Of a stretch of 64,000 nucleotides of DNA, positions 17,059-26,197 are shown one piece after another. Position numbers and translations under genes: made by a program. The stretch comes from an uncultured Rhodanobacteraceae bacterium (GTDB taxonomy: Bacteria; Pseudomonadota; Gammaproteobacteria; Xanthomonadales; SZUA-5): positions 1-64,000 of the forward strand of contig CALEZI010000101.1 of the NCBI GenBank assembly GCA_937928755.1, in the 5' to 3' direction. The notes beneath the pieces were generated by a model. That model had not been told where the DNA came from. It made no database searches and was given only the letters and a program-made list of their open reading frames with translations. Within the stretch, counting starts at the first letter, position 1. Each line of letters starts with the position of its first letter.

Positions 17059-19145
17059 GCGGCATGGAATTCAGTTGGTTGCGGCCGCTGTGGCTGTTGG
17101 CCTTGCTGCTGTTGCCGGCCATCGGGTGGCTGTGGCGGCGTCGGCCGGGGCGCGAGGGCGTGTGGCAGCGCGCCATCGACCCGCATCTGTTGCCGCACCT
17201 GCTGCAACACGTCGAAGTGCGCGGTGCCTGGGGCGCGAGCGGGCTGTGGCTGACCGCGGCGACTCTCGCCATCGTCGCTCTGGCCGGTCCGTCGCTGCGC
17301 CAACAGCCGGCGCCGCTGTGGCAGATGGAAGCACCGCTGGTGATCGCGCTCGATCTATCGGCCGCGATGCGCGCCGCCGATCTGCCGCCCTCGCGGCTGG
17401 TGCAGGCGCGCGCCAAGTTGAAACAACTGCTGGAGCAACGCCGCGGCGGGCAGGTTGGTTTGCTGGTGTACGCCGGTGATGCTTTCACCGTGGCGCCGAT
17501 CACGCGCGACGCGCGCACGGTGATCGCATTGCTCGACAGTCTGTCGCCGGACATCATGCCGGTGCAGGGGCAGCGCGGCGACCGTGCGATCGAGCGTGCG
17601 CTGAAGATGTTGCGCGACAACGGCACCAGCGGCGGCGAGATCCTGCTGATCAGCGACCGCGCCGACCCGATGGCCGAGCGCGCTGCGGCGCGCGCCCATG
17701 CCGACGGTGTGCCGGTTTCAGTGCTGGGGGTCGGTACGCTGAGCGGCGCGCCGTTGAGCGGCGCCGACGGTTTCATCACCGGCGCTGATGGCCAGGCACT
17801 GCTCGCGCGCCTGGACCCAGTCAGCCTCGCCGCATTGGCCGCGGCGGGTGGCGGCAACTATGTCGCGCTGAGCGCCGATGACTCCGATCTACGCGCGCTG
17901 GGGGTACTCGAACCGGTTGGTAACGCGGCGACCACCAGTGAGCGGCAATCGGCTTCAGGCGACGCGGCCGGCGTCATCCGCAGCGACGATGGATATTGGC
18001 TGCTGTTGCTGTTGTTGCCGCTGGTCTTGCTCGGTTTCCGGCGCGGTTGGCTGGCCATACTGCCGCTGGTGCTTGTCGTCGGCGTGGCCATGTCGGTCGC
18101 GCCAGAGCAGGCGTTTGCCGCAGTCGCGCCGCGCGCCTGCGCGGCCGCTGATCAAGGCAAGGTCGAGTCCACCCCACGCGAATCCGGCTTTGGCTGGGAT
18201 GCCTTGTGGCGGCGCGCCGACCAACGTGCCTGGGCCGCGCTGCAGCAGGGCGAGCACCAGCGCGCGCGCGAACTGGCGCCAGATCCGGACCTCAAGGGCG
18301 CGGCAGCCTACCGCGGCGACGACTTCGAGTCTGCGGCCAACGCCTGGGCTAGCGCGGACAGCGCCGATGCCCACTACAACCGCGGCAACGCACTGGCGCG
18401 CGCCGGCAAGCTCGAAGACGCGCTCACGGCTTATGACGAGGCGCTGGCACGATCACCGGGAATGGATGATGCGGTTGCCAATCGAAAGGCGGTGGAAGAC
18501 GCGCTGAAGCAACAGCAGGCGCAGGATTCGAAGAATCAACCCGGCGACAAGGGGCAGCAGGACCAGCAGAAGCCGCAGGACCAGCAGGGCAAACAGGACC
18601 AGCAGGACCAGCAGGGCGAGCAGGGCGAGCAGGGCGAGCAGGGCGAGCAGGGCGAGCAGGGCGAGCAGGGCGAGCAGGACCAGCAGGACCAGCAGGGTGA
18701 GCAGGACCAGGAGGGTCAGCACGGCGAGCAACCCTCCGATCCGGGTGAACAGGAATCCGACCCGCAGCAATCCGGCGAGCAGCCGGCTGGAGATCGTGAA
18801 GAGAACGGTTCAGAGGGCGAACGGCCGGACAGCGACGGCAAGCCTGACCAAGCCGCCGCCGAGGACGCGCCTGCGCATGAGGAGCAGGCGCAGGATGCTG
18901 CCGAACGCGAGGCTGCCGAAGCGGCGGCGAAACAGGCCATGCAGCAGGCCCTCGATGCGCAGCAGGACGAGGAGCCGACGGCTTCGGAGAGCGCGCCGAT
19001 GACGCCGGAACAACGCGCGCAGGCCGAGCAGCGTCAGGCTACGGAACAATGGTTGCGCCGTGTGCCCGACGATCCTGGCGCACTGCTGCGGCGAAAATTC
19101 GAAATGGAGTACCGGCGCCGATTGGCCGAAGGAGAACCACAATGA
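17049..19145 (+). CDS. VWA-TPR fusion membrane protein, BatB/BatC type
   Basis: 698 residues that combine what are often separate BatB and BatC proteins. N-terminal membrane segments (WLRPLWLLALLLLPAIGWLW and a second near 70-90) precede a VWA domain whose metal site reads DLSAAM instead of DxSxS, so one serine is missing. Two further membrane segments follow (WLLLLLLPLVLLGF; LAILPLVLVVGVAM), then TPR-like repeats (AHYNRGNALARAGKLEDAL), then a roughly 170-residue acidic Gln/Gly/Glu/Asp-rich tract containing seven QGE units. The end of the protein is charged and returns to normal composition. ATGA overlap with BatD. Confidence 0.9.
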   Translation: MDLSGMEFSWLRPLWLLALLLLPAIGWLWRRRPGREGVWQRAIDPHLLPHLLQHVEVRGAWGASGLWLTAATLAIVALAGPSLRQQPAPLWQMEAPLVIALDLSAAMRAADLPPSRLVQARAKLKQLLEQRRGGQVGLLVYAGDAFTVAPITRDARTVIALLDSLSPDIMPVQGQRGDRAIERALKMLRDNGTSGGEILLISDRADPMAERAAARAHADGVPVSVLGVGTLSGAPLSGADGFITGADGQALLARLDPVSLAALAAAGGGNYVALSADDSDLRALGVLEPVGNAATTSERQSASGDAAGVIRSDDGYWLLLLLLPLVLLGFRRGWLAILPLVLVVGVAMSVAPEQAFAAVAPRACAAADQGKVESTPRESGFGWDALWRRADQRAWAALQQGEHQRARELAPDPDLKGAAAYRGDDFESAANAWASADSADAHYNRGNALARAGKLEDALTAYDEALARSPGMDDAVANRKAVEDALKQQQAQDSKNQPGDKGQQDQQKPQDQQGKQDQQDQQGEQGEQGEQGEQGEQGEQGEQDQQDQQGEQDQEGQHGEQPSDPGEQESDPQQSGEQPAGDREENGSEGERPDSDGKPDQAAAEDAPAHEEQAQDAAEREAAEAAAKQAMQQALDAQQDEEPTASESAPMTPEQRAQAEQRQATEQWLRRVPDDPGALLRRKFEMEYRRRLAEGEPQ
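18558..18728 (+). repeat. Coding 9-bp microsatellite (QGE/QDQ repeats)
   Basis: Inside the VWA-TPR gene. A perfect run of seven CAGGGCGAG units occupies 18612-18674, flanked by related CAGGACCAG units. Unit length is a multiple of three, so gain or loss of copies changes protein length without frameshift. Confidence 0.9.
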
Positions 19146-20797
19146 GCTTTCGAGCGCGCATCGGCGGCGTGCTGCTGTTGCTGCTGCTGTCGCAGTGGGT
19201 TTCGCTGGCGCACGCGGCAGCGCGGGCAAGCCTGCAGCCTGATCGGATCACGCTCGGCAATACCGCCACGCTGACGATCCAGACCGACGAAATCAACGTG
19301 ACGCCGGATTTCAGTGTGCTCGACGAGTTTTTCATCGTCCGTGCGCAGTCGAGCAGCGTGCAGACCAGCATCAACAACGGCAGTTACTCGGCGCAAACCT
19401 CATTCTCGATTGAACTCGAACCACGTATCGAGGGAGTGCTGACCGTGCCGCCGATCACGGTGGGAAACTCCAGCACGCAGCCGCTGACGCTCACCGTGAC
19501 TCCGCCGCAGCAGGGTTCGGCCAGCAGCGGCGACCCGATCTACATCGAGAGCGAACTGGGCACCACGACGCCTTATGTGCAGCAGGCGGTGCCGTATACC
19601 GTGCGCCTGTACTACGCCATGCCGCTGCTCGGTGGCGACGTCACTGCGCCAGCGCCCGAAAACGCCAACCTGCAGCAACTCGGCGAGGATCGGCAGAGCC
19701 AGGTCGAAATCGGCGGACGCCGCTATGGCGTGTTCGAGCGTCGCTATCTGTTGACGGCGGAGCAGAGCGGACCACTGGAATTGCCGGCGGCGCGTTTCCG
19801 CGGTACTGCACAGAGCTCGGCGGGCAATGGTTTCTTCACTCGATCACAGAATGTCAGCGCGGTCGGCCAGGCCTTCAGTCTGAACGTGCGCCCGCAGCCA
19901 GTGGATGCGCCACAGCCGTGGCTGGCCGTGCGCAGCCTGGGTCTCACACGCGCCGATCTGGCGCCATCGGCGCGTGCCGGTGAGCCGCTGCTGGTGGAGA
20001 TCACACTGACTGCCGATGGCGCCACTTCAGCGCAGTTGCCTGATCTGGAGTTGCCTGCGATCGATGGCGCCCAGGTGTTTCCCGAGCCGGCGCAACGCCA
20101 GGACCGCATCGTCGACGGCCAGCCGGTGGCCACGCTCAAGCGGCGCTTCGCCATCGTGCCGGCGCGCGCCGGCGAGCTGACCTTGCCGGAATTGCGCGTG
20201 CGTTACTGGAACCTGGAAAACGACCGCGCGGACGCGGCGCTGCTGGCTCCGATCACCTTGACAGTCGCAGCCGGCGCCATCGCGCAATCGCCAGCACCGA
20301 CTGCCATGATCGTGCCGCCCGCCGATGTGCCTGGCCCGGTCGATTCCGAACTGCAGCGCCAGTTGCATGCCTGGCAACTGGCGAGCGCCACTTTGCTCGT
20401 CGGCCTGCTGTTGGCACTGATCTGGGGCTGGCGGCGTGGCGACCGACGCCCGGCAGAGGATTCACCGCTGCCAACGACGACGACGACGGTGGACCCCGCG
20501 CGATTGCGCCGTGCGCTGGCCGACGGCGATCTGCAGGCGATTGGTGATGCGTTGCGGCAATCGGCCTCGCCGCCGTGCCTGAATCTGGGTGCGGTCATCG
20601 AAGGCCTGGCAGAACATGGCCAGCGCGAAGCGGTGCGCGAATTGCAGCGCGTGCAATGGTCGCCGGCAGCATCCGCGGAGGCTCACGCGCAAGTCCGTGC
20701 GCAACTGCGTGCCGCATTCCAGGTCGGTCCGCGCTGGCGCAGCGAACAGCGTGCCCGATCCACTTCCGCGCTGCCGGCGCTGTATCCGACGGTCTGA
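19142..20797 (+). CDS. BatD family protein
   Basis: 551 residues. A signal peptide (GGVLLLLLLSQWVSLAHAA, cleavage near 26) leads into repeated beta-sandwich domains characteristic of BatD (ASLQPDRITLGNTATLTIQ, YTVRLYYAMPLLGGDV, FERRYLLTAEQSGPLELPA), probably periplasmic, with a membrane helix at about 415-440 (LASATLLVGLLLALIWGW) and a cytoplasmic tail. Last gene of the Bat cluster; its ATG overlaps the previous stop. Members are linked to oxygen or stress tolerance but the mechanism is unsettled. Confidence 0.9.
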   Translation: MSFRARIGGVLLLLLLSQWVSLAHAAARASLQPDRITLGNTATLTIQTDEINVTPDFSVLDEFFIVRAQSSSVQTSINNGSYSAQTSFSIELEPRIEGVLTVPPITVGNSSTQPLTLTVTPPQQGSASSGDPIYIESELGTTTPYVQQAVPYTVRLYYAMPLLGGDVTAPAPENANLQQLGEDRQSQVEIGGRRYGVFERRYLLTAEQSGPLELPAARFRGTAQSSAGNGFFTRSQNVSAVGQAFSLNVRPQPVDAPQPWLAVRSLGLTRADLAPSARAGEPLLVEITLTADGATSAQLPDLELPAIDGAQVFPEPAQRQDRIVDGQPVATLKRRFAIVPARAGELTLPELRVRYWNLENDRADAALLAPITLTVAAGAIAQSPAPTAMIVPPADVPGPVDSELQRQLHAWQLASATLLVGLLLALIWGWRRGDRRPAEDSPLPTTTTTVDPARLRRALADGDLQAIGDALRQSASPPCLNLGAVIEGLAEHGQREAVRELQRVQWSPAASAEAHAQVRAQLRAAFQVGPRWRSEQRARSTSALPALYPTV

Positions 20798-20865
20798 CTG
20801 CGATCAACATCGGCGCCAGCGCAAGCTGCCAGACTAGGCGGGTCGAACTGATCGGTATCGTCACA

Positions 20866-21372
20866 ATGAGCGTGGCACAATTGGGCATGGATGCAGAATC
20901 GCCGAATGCCGGATCGAAAAATGGCCTTCCCTGGCACTGGTTGATATTCCTGCCGGTTGCCGCCTCGGTGGTCGCCGGATTGACCACCCTGGGGATCGCC
21001 ATCCGCCATGGCGACAAGCCGTTGCCGGAGACGGTCAGGCGCACCGGTCCGGTCCTCTATGGCGAGCACGTCGGCGTCAGCAAGGCGCGGGAGCTGGGCA
21101 TATCCGGCACCGCGCACATCGACACCGCCAGTAACGGCATCATCGTCGAACTGGCGGGCAGCGACCTGCCGCCAACCCTGATGTTGCGCCTGTGGCACCC
21201 GACCATGGCCGATCATGACCAGATGGTGTTGCTCACGCGTGGCGACGATGGACGTTACCGTGGCGCCTGGCCGACATCGACCGCCGGCCTGCAACTGCTG
21301 CTCAGCGCACCCGAGGCAGGCTGGGAATTGCCAGGTACGATGAGCGCCGGTTCGCTGCGCTTCCAGCCGTGA
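20866..21372 (+). CDS. FixH family protein
   Basis: About 168 residues; an alternative ATG at 20887 would give 161. One N-terminal membrane helix (WLIFLPVAASVVAGLTTLGI) and a periplasmic beta domain with LPPTLMLRLWHPTMADHDQ, typical of FixH/CcoH proteins that assist cbb3 oxidase assembly. The copper ATPase starts 1 bp after its stop, giving the fixH-fixI order. The oxidase subunits and CcoG are not in this window, so upstream genes of the pathway lie elsewhere or have moved. Confidence 0.85.
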   Translation: MSVAQLGMDAESPNAGSKNGLPWHWLIFLPVAASVVAGLTTLGIAIRHGDKPLPETVRRTGPVLYGEHVGVSKARELGISGTAHIDTASNGIIVELAGSDLPPTLMLRLWHPTMADHDQMVLLTRGDDGRYRGAWPTSTAGLQLLLSAPEAGWELPGTMSAGSLRFQP

Positions 21373-21373
21373 C

Positions 21374-23803
21374 ATGCGTGACCCGGTCTGCTTCCACTGC
21401 CAGGAGCCGCTGACCCGCGGCAGTACGCTGCAGGTAATGGTCGCTGGCGCCGAACAATCGGTCTGCTGCGCCGGATGTCGCGCCGCCGTGGAGTGGATCC
21501 ATGGCCAGGGACTCGGCGACTACTATCGCCTGCGCAGCGATGGCGCCGGTCCGGGCCGCGGCAGCGCTGCCGATTACGCGGTTTTCGACCGTCCGGCGGT
21601 GCTGCGTTACTACGCCGGCGATGCCGTTGACGGTGTGCGCGAAATCACCCTGGCGCTCGACGGCATGCGCTGCGTCGCCTGCACCTGGTTGATCGAACGT
21701 GCGCTCGGTGCCGAGGCCGGCGTGTTGCGCGTCAAGGTGCAGCCATTGACCGCACGCGTCAGCCTGCGCTGGCGCGATGCCGAGGTCAGCTTGTCGACGC
21801 TGGCGTCGCGCCTGGCGGTGCTCGGCTACACGCCGCATCTGGCCGATCCGACGCACACACTGGACCGCATCAAACGTGAGCGGCGCGAGTCGTTGAAGCG
21901 CCTGGTGGTCGCTGGCGTCGGCATGATGCAGGCGATGATGTACGGCGTGGCGCTCTACGCTGGCGCTTTCGAGGGCATGGACCCGACCGTGCGCGACTTT
22001 TTCCGCTGGGTCAGCATGGCGGTCGCGGCGCCGGTGATCTTTTACGCCGGTCAACCTTTTTTCAGCGGCGCCTGGCGCGAATGGCGTGCGCGCCGGTTGG
22101 GCATGGACACTCCGGTGGCGCTGGCGCTGGCATTAGCTTTCGCCGCCAGCATCTATGAGTCGTGGCGAGGTGGCGCCGAGGTCTATTTCGACTCGTTGAC
22201 GATGTTCGTGTTTTTCCTGTTGCTTGGCCGCTTCGCCGAACAGAGCGTGCGCCACCGCGCGCAGGTCAGTCTCGGAGTGCTTTCGTCGGGATTGCCGCCG
22301 CTGGCGCGGCGTATCGAGGCCACCGGCGAGGTTGAAGTGGCGACGCTGGAACTGGCGCCTGGCGACCAGATCAGGGTCGCCGCCGGTTGCACCGTGCCGG
22401 TCGACGGCGAGCTGCTCGATGCCTTTGCCGAGGTCGACGAGGCCATCCTGACCGGCGAGGCACGGCCGATCGACAAGCGCTGCGGCGATGGCCTGCTGGC
22501 CGGCAGCGTCGCCGTTTCGCGGCCGCTTCGCCTGCGCGTGGCGCGTACCGGCGCGGCGACCCTGCTGTCCTCGCTCGCGCGCATGGCGGACAGCGCCCAC
22601 GCCGACAAACCCGAGAGCCTGCTGATGGCGGAGCGCGTGGCACGCTTCTTCATTGGACGCGTACTGATACTGACGGTGCTGGTGGCGCTGGCCTGGCTGT
22701 GGTTTGCGCCGGAGCGCGCATTCGAAGTTGCGCTGGCGGTGTTGGTGGTGTCTTGCCCGTGCGCCTTGTCGCTGGCGCTGCCGACAGCGCTGGCCGCGGC
22801 CAGCCAGGGACTGGCGCGCCTGGGTGTCATGGTGGTGCGCCCTGCAGCGTTGGAGACGCTGGCGCAGGTCCGCCAGGTGTTGTTCGACAAGACCGGCACG
22901 CTGACCGATGGCCGTATTCGCATCACGCGCACGACGCTGGCGCACGGCGTCGACGAGGCGCGCGCGCTGGCCATCGCGGCGACGCTCGAGCTTGAAGCGA
23001 CCCACCCGATAGCGCGCGCCTTCGCCGGTGCGCCGCTTCCCGGTGAGGTCAGCGAACGGCACCAGGTCGCCGGGCAGGGCGTCGAGGCGCTGATCGACGG
23101 CCATCGCTATCGCCTGGGCCGCGCCGACTACGCGCTGGGGCCCGGTCAGCCGCGGCTGGACGGCGACGTGTTGCTGACGCTGGACGGGCGCGCCATCGCC
23201 GGATTCGCGCTGGAGGATCAGGTGCGCAGCGACGCCGCCAGTGCGCTGGCCGAGCTGCATGGCATCGGTTGCCACACGCGGCTCTTGAGTGGGGACGCCG
23301 CCGCGCGCGTGGCCGCCGTGGCGCAGCGGCTGGGGATCGCGCAGTGGAGCGCGGACCAGCAGCCAGCCGCCAAGATAGACGTGCTGGAGCAGGTGCAATC
23401 CAGTTCAGGACCGGCGCTGATGGTCGGCGACGGCGTCAACGACGCCCCGGTGCTCGGACGTGCCGCCGTCTCCGCGGCGATGGGGCAGGGCGCCGACCTC
23501 GCCAAGGCACACGCCGACCTGATCCTGCTCGGTTCGCGGCTGTCGGCGATTCCCGACGCGATGCGACTGGTACGGCGAACGATGGCGACGATTCGCCAGA
23601 ACATCCACTGGGCCTACGCCTACAACGCACTGGCAATCCCGGCCGCGGCGCTCGGCTGGGTGCCACCGTGGCTGGCGGCGATCGGCATGTCGGCGAGTTC
23701 GATCGTGGTGGTTTGGAATTCGATGCGGTTGTTGCGCGATGGCGCGCCTCCTCCGGTTTCGGCCGAATCACCAACCGCGGCGCCCGCACTTGGACCGATG
23801 TAG
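21374..23803 (+). CDS. ccoI: CcoI/FixI copper-translocating P-type ATPase
   Basis: Inner-membrane P1B-type ATPase that exports copper for cbb3 oxidase maturation. The 809 residues have an N-terminal Cys-rich domain (CFHCQEPL ... CCAGCRAAVEWI) characteristic of the FixI branch, a heavy-metal-associated domain with GMRCVACTW near 97, eight or so membrane segments, the CPC copper site (SCPCALSLALPT near 460), the phosphorylation motif DKTGTLTDG near 505, THPIARAF and GDGVNDAPVL near 685. Context with FixH and CcoS supports copper delivery to the oxidase rather than detoxification. Confidence 0.94.
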   Translation: MRDPVCFHCQEPLTRGSTLQVMVAGAEQSVCCAGCRAAVEWIHGQGLGDYYRLRSDGAGPGRGSAADYAVFDRPAVLRYYAGDAVDGVREITLALDGMRCVACTWLIERALGAEAGVLRVKVQPLTARVSLRWRDAEVSLSTLASRLAVLGYTPHLADPTHTLDRIKRERRESLKRLVVAGVGMMQAMMYGVALYAGAFEGMDPTVRDFFRWVSMAVAAPVIFYAGQPFFSGAWREWRARRLGMDTPVALALALAFAASIYESWRGGAEVYFDSLTMFVFFLLLGRFAEQSVRHRAQVSLGVLSSGLPPLARRIEATGEVEVATLELAPGDQIRVAAGCTVPVDGELLDAFAEVDEAILTGEARPIDKRCGDGLLAGSVAVSRPLRLRVARTGAATLLSSLARMADSAHADKPESLLMAERVARFFIGRVLILTVLVALAWLWFAPERAFEVALAVLVVSCPCALSLALPTALAAASQGLARLGVMVVRPAALETLAQVRQVLFDKTGTLTDGRIRITRTTLAHGVDEARALAIAATLELEATHPIARAFAGAPLPGEVSERHQVAGQGVEALIDGHRYRLGRADYALGPGQPRLDGDVLLTLDGRAIAGFALEDQVRSDAASALAELHGIGCHTRLLSGDAAARVAAVAQRLGIAQWSADQQPAAKIDVLEQVQSSSGPALMVGDGVNDAPVLGRAAVSAAMGQGADLAKAHADLILLGSRLSAIPDAMRLVRRTMATIRQNIHWAYAYNALAIPAAALGWVPPWLAAIGMSASSIVVVWNSMRLLRDGAPPPVSAESPTAAPALGPM

Positions 23804-23873
23804 CGTCGACGTCGCTGCGCCGGTGCACTGGATCGCCCATCAGACTGTTGGCGCACCAGAGGACTGCATTTTT

Positions 23874-24000
23874 GTCCGCAAAGGACGCAAAGAACGCAAA
23901 GAAGGCCAGTTCAATGTATGCAGCCTCTCGACTTGACACGTCCGTGACAACCAGTCGGTTGACTTTGCTTTCCTTCGCGTTCTTTGCGTTCTTTGCGGAC
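23874..24000. repeat. CGCAAAGGA-type inverted element, copy C
   Basis: Left arm begins GTCCGCAAAGGACGCAAAG at 23874; right arm ends TTCTTTGCGGAC at 24000. Inserted between ccoI and ccoS, which are normally adjacent, 47 bp before the ccoS start. Confidence 0.9.
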
Positions 24001-24047
24001 AAGTGCTGTTTGGAAGGTCAATTGCGAAATGTCGGGCGAGAGTGCGC

Positions 24048-24224
24048 ATGAACATCCTGCTGGTGCTGATCCCATTGTCGTTGCTGCTGGTGATCGCGGC
24101 GGTCTACGCCTTCTTCTGGGCGGTCGACAACGATCAGTTCGAAGACATGGAAACGCCGGCGCTCGACATCCTTGCCGACGACGAGACGCCGATGCCGACG
24201 CGCAAATCGGACCATGATCGGTGA
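24048..24224 (+). CDS. ccoS: CcoS, cbb3-type cytochrome oxidase assembly protein
   Basis: A 58-residue protein with one membrane helix (MNILLVLIPLSLLLVIAAVY) followed by FFWAVDNDQFEDMETPALDI, the CcoS/FixS signature. Needed for cofactor insertion into the cbb3 oxidase. The ATG at 24048 is chosen because it starts the helix directly. Overlaps the next gene by 11 bp. Confidence 0.93.
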   Translation: MNILLVLIPLSLLLVIAAVYAFFWAVDNDQFEDMETPALDILADDETPMPTRKSDHDR

Positions 24225-24930
24225 GTTGACACTTGGCGCCGCCTTGCTGCTCGGCCTGGCCGGCAGCGGCCACTGCCTGGCGATGTGCGGCGGCATTGCG
24301 GCAGCCTTCGGGGTGTCCGGCGCGCAGCAGCAGCCGATTGCGGTGCCGCTGGCGGCAAGTCTCGGCCGCATTGCGGGCTACGCGACGCTCGGTGCGATGG
24401 TCGGCGCCTTCGGTGCGGGGCTCGGCAGCTTGCTGCAACAGCCGGCAGGTATCTGGGCGCTGCGCGCGCTGGCAGCGCTGACGCTGGTGCTGATGGGCCT
24501 GCAACTCGCCGGCTGGACCCGCCTGCTCGACCGCATGGCGGGGGTCGCCGCGCCCTTATGGCGCCGCATGCAGCCGATCAGTCGCCGGCTGTTGCCGATC
24601 GACAGCTTCGCCAAGGCGCTGGCTTTCGGCGCGGTCTGGGGACTGCTGCCGTGCGGACTGGTCTACGGCATGCTGACTTTGAGCATCGGTTTCGCCAGCC
24701 CGGTGCAGGGCGCGCTGTTCATGGGTGCTTTCGGTCTCGGGACGCTGCCCGCGTTGCTCGGACTCGGCATCGCCATCGGTCGTGGCGCACAGCCCGGATT
24801 CAGCCCGCTCCTGCGGCGCAACCTCGGAACCCTGCTGGCGCTGTTCGGCGTGTTCTTTTTCGTCGCACCCTGGGTGCTGCCGGAAACCGGGCCGCTGGCG
24901 GCGCTGCGGCCGCTGCTGGATTGCCATTGA
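24214..24930 (+). CDS. Sulfite exporter TauE/SafE family-like membrane protein
   Basis: 238 residues with about six hydrophobic segments. The N-terminal GLAGSGHCLAMCGGIAAAFG and internal AFGAVWGLLPCGLVYGML, each with conserved Cys and Gly, identify the SafE/UreH-like (formerly DUF2752-neighbour) branch that commonly follows ccoS. The two cysteine motifs suggest metal handling, probably copper, but this is inference. Starts inside ccoS, so it is likely translated from the same message. A REP pair lies just after its stop. Confidence 0.87.
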   Translation: MIGELTLGAALLLGLAGSGHCLAMCGGIAAAFGVSGAQQQPIAVPLAASLGRIAGYATLGAMVGAFGAGLGSLLQQPAGIWALRALAALTLVLMGLQLAGWTRLLDRMAGVAAPLWRRMQPISRRLLPIDSFAKALAFGAVWGLLPCGLVYGMLTLSIGFASPVQGALFMGAFGLGTLPALLGLGIAIGRGAQPGFSPLLRRNLGTLLALFGVFFFVAPWVLPETGPLAALRPLLDCH

Positions 24931-24946
24931 AGGCGGCGCCGCATCC

Positions 24947-25025
24947 GTAGGAGCGACGTGCACGTCGCGACCGGTGTGGCGGCGCACATCGGATCAGGCA
25001 GTCGCGACGTGCTCGTCGCTCCTAC
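24947..25025. repeat. GTAGGAGCGACG REP inverted pair
   Basis: Left arm 24947-24970 (GTAGGAGCGACGTGCACG then TCGCGA), right arm 25001-25025 the inverse (ending GTCGCTCCTAC), 30 bp between. Located between convergent genes. The TAG of the right arm read on the minus strand is the stop codon of the MFS gene (25022-25024). Confidence 0.88.
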
Positions 25026-26197
25026 GGGGATGCTGCGCGGTCAGAGGGAACCCGCACCCGCAGCGCCAGCGCCAGGCCGAACACCGACACCACGGCCGAG
25101 CCGAGGAAGCTGGCCTGGCCGCCGCCGAATTCCCACAGCGCGCCGGCGAGCAGGGCGCCGCCGACGCCACCGAGGCCGGAACTGAATCCGTACAGCAATC
25201 CTTGCCCGTGCACGCCGCTGCGGCCGGGGAAAAACTGGCTGATCGCCTGGATGCTGGCGCTGTGGAAGGCGGCGAAGGTGAAGGCGTGTCCCAGTTGCGC
25301 CAGAGTGATGGCGACCACCGACTGCGGCAGCATCGCCGTAACCAGCCAGCGCACTGCGCCGACGCCGAAGCACACAGCCATCACCGTGCGCGGGCTGACC
25401 CGACGCATCATCTTCGGAATCACCAGAAACATCGCGATTTCGGCGATCACGCCGACTGCCCACAATCCACCGATGGCTTGCGCCGAATAGCCGTTGCGAT
25501 CGAGGTGCAGCGAAAGGAACACATAAAACGCGCCGTGGCTGAGTTGCATGGCGAGCGCGGTCAGCAGGAATATCCACAGCGGGCGATCGCGCAGGCGCGG
25601 CAGCACGTTCTGGCGAAAGCCCCCGGCCGCCGGTTCCCCGGCAGCGACCGGAGAGTCCTCGTTCACCCACGCCGCCGCGACCAGCAGTGCGAACATCGGC
25701 AACAGCGTGACCGCCAGCCAGTGATATCCGAGCGCCTGCAGCAGCGCGCCGAAGCCTAGATTGGCAACGACGAAGCCGACCGAACCCCATACGCGGATAC
25801 GGCCGTACAGCGACCTCCGCGCACCCAGGCGCGCCAGGGTCAGCGCTTCGAACTGCGGCATGATCGCGTTGTAGACGCTGGCGAACACGAACATCACCAG
25901 CAGCAACGCGGCATAGCCGATAGGCAGGAGAAACAGCGCGAAACTCGCCAGTGTGGCCAGCGCACCGCCGCGTAACCAACGAATCGGTCGTGCCGCGCGC
26001 GCCGTCGCCGAGCCCCACAGCGATGGCGCGAACACGCGCGTGGCATACCACAGACTCATGATCACGCTGATCTGCCAGGCGCTCAGGCCACGCGTTTCCA
26101 GGTACGGCGCGAAATACGGCGCATAGGCGCCGAGCGCACCCAGATAGGCGAAGTAGAACGCCGACAGGCGCCAGTAAGGGAGATGGCTGGAGGACAA
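25022..26197 (-). CDS. MFS transporter (MFS_1-like, HCAT/LacY-type)
   Basis: 391 residues, about 12 membrane segments. The N-terminus (YWRLSAFYFAYLGALGAYAP then YFAPYLETRGLSAWQI) and IRVWGSVGFVVANL match the MFS branch that includes the 3-phenylpropionate permease HcaT. Substrate cannot be inferred. It is monocistronic: convergent with the SafE-like gene and its stop codon is provided by a REP sequence. Nothing regulatory was recognised upstream. Confidence 0.88.
   Translation of the reverse strand: MSSSHLPYWRLSAFYFAYLGALGAYAPYFAPYLETRGLSAWQISVIMSLWYATRVFAPSLWGSATARAARPIRWLRGGALATLASFALFLLPIGYAALLLVMFVFASVYNAIMPQFEALTLARLGARRSLYGRIRVWGSVGFVVANLGFGALLQALGYHWLAVTLLPMFALLVAAAWVNEDSPVAAGEPAAGGFRQNVLPRLRDRPLWIFLLTALAMQLSHGAFYVFLSLHLDRNGYSAQAIGGLWAVGVIAEIAMFLVIPKMMRRVSPRTVMAVCFGVGAVRWLVTAMLPQSVVAITLAQLGHAFTFAAFHSASIQAISQFFPGRSGVHGQGLLYGFSSGLGGVGGALLAGALWEFGGGQASFLGSAVVSVFGLALALRVRVPSDRAASP

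Noticed and set aside
20798..20865. FNR/Anr box before fixH
   Set aside because: ATCAA occurs, but no TTGAT-N4-ATCAA pair is present in the gap.
22133..23398. Long minus-strand open frame of 421 codons
   Set aside because: Lies entirely antisense to ccoI, which has all P-type ATPase motifs; the composition is typical of antisense frames in high-GC DNA.
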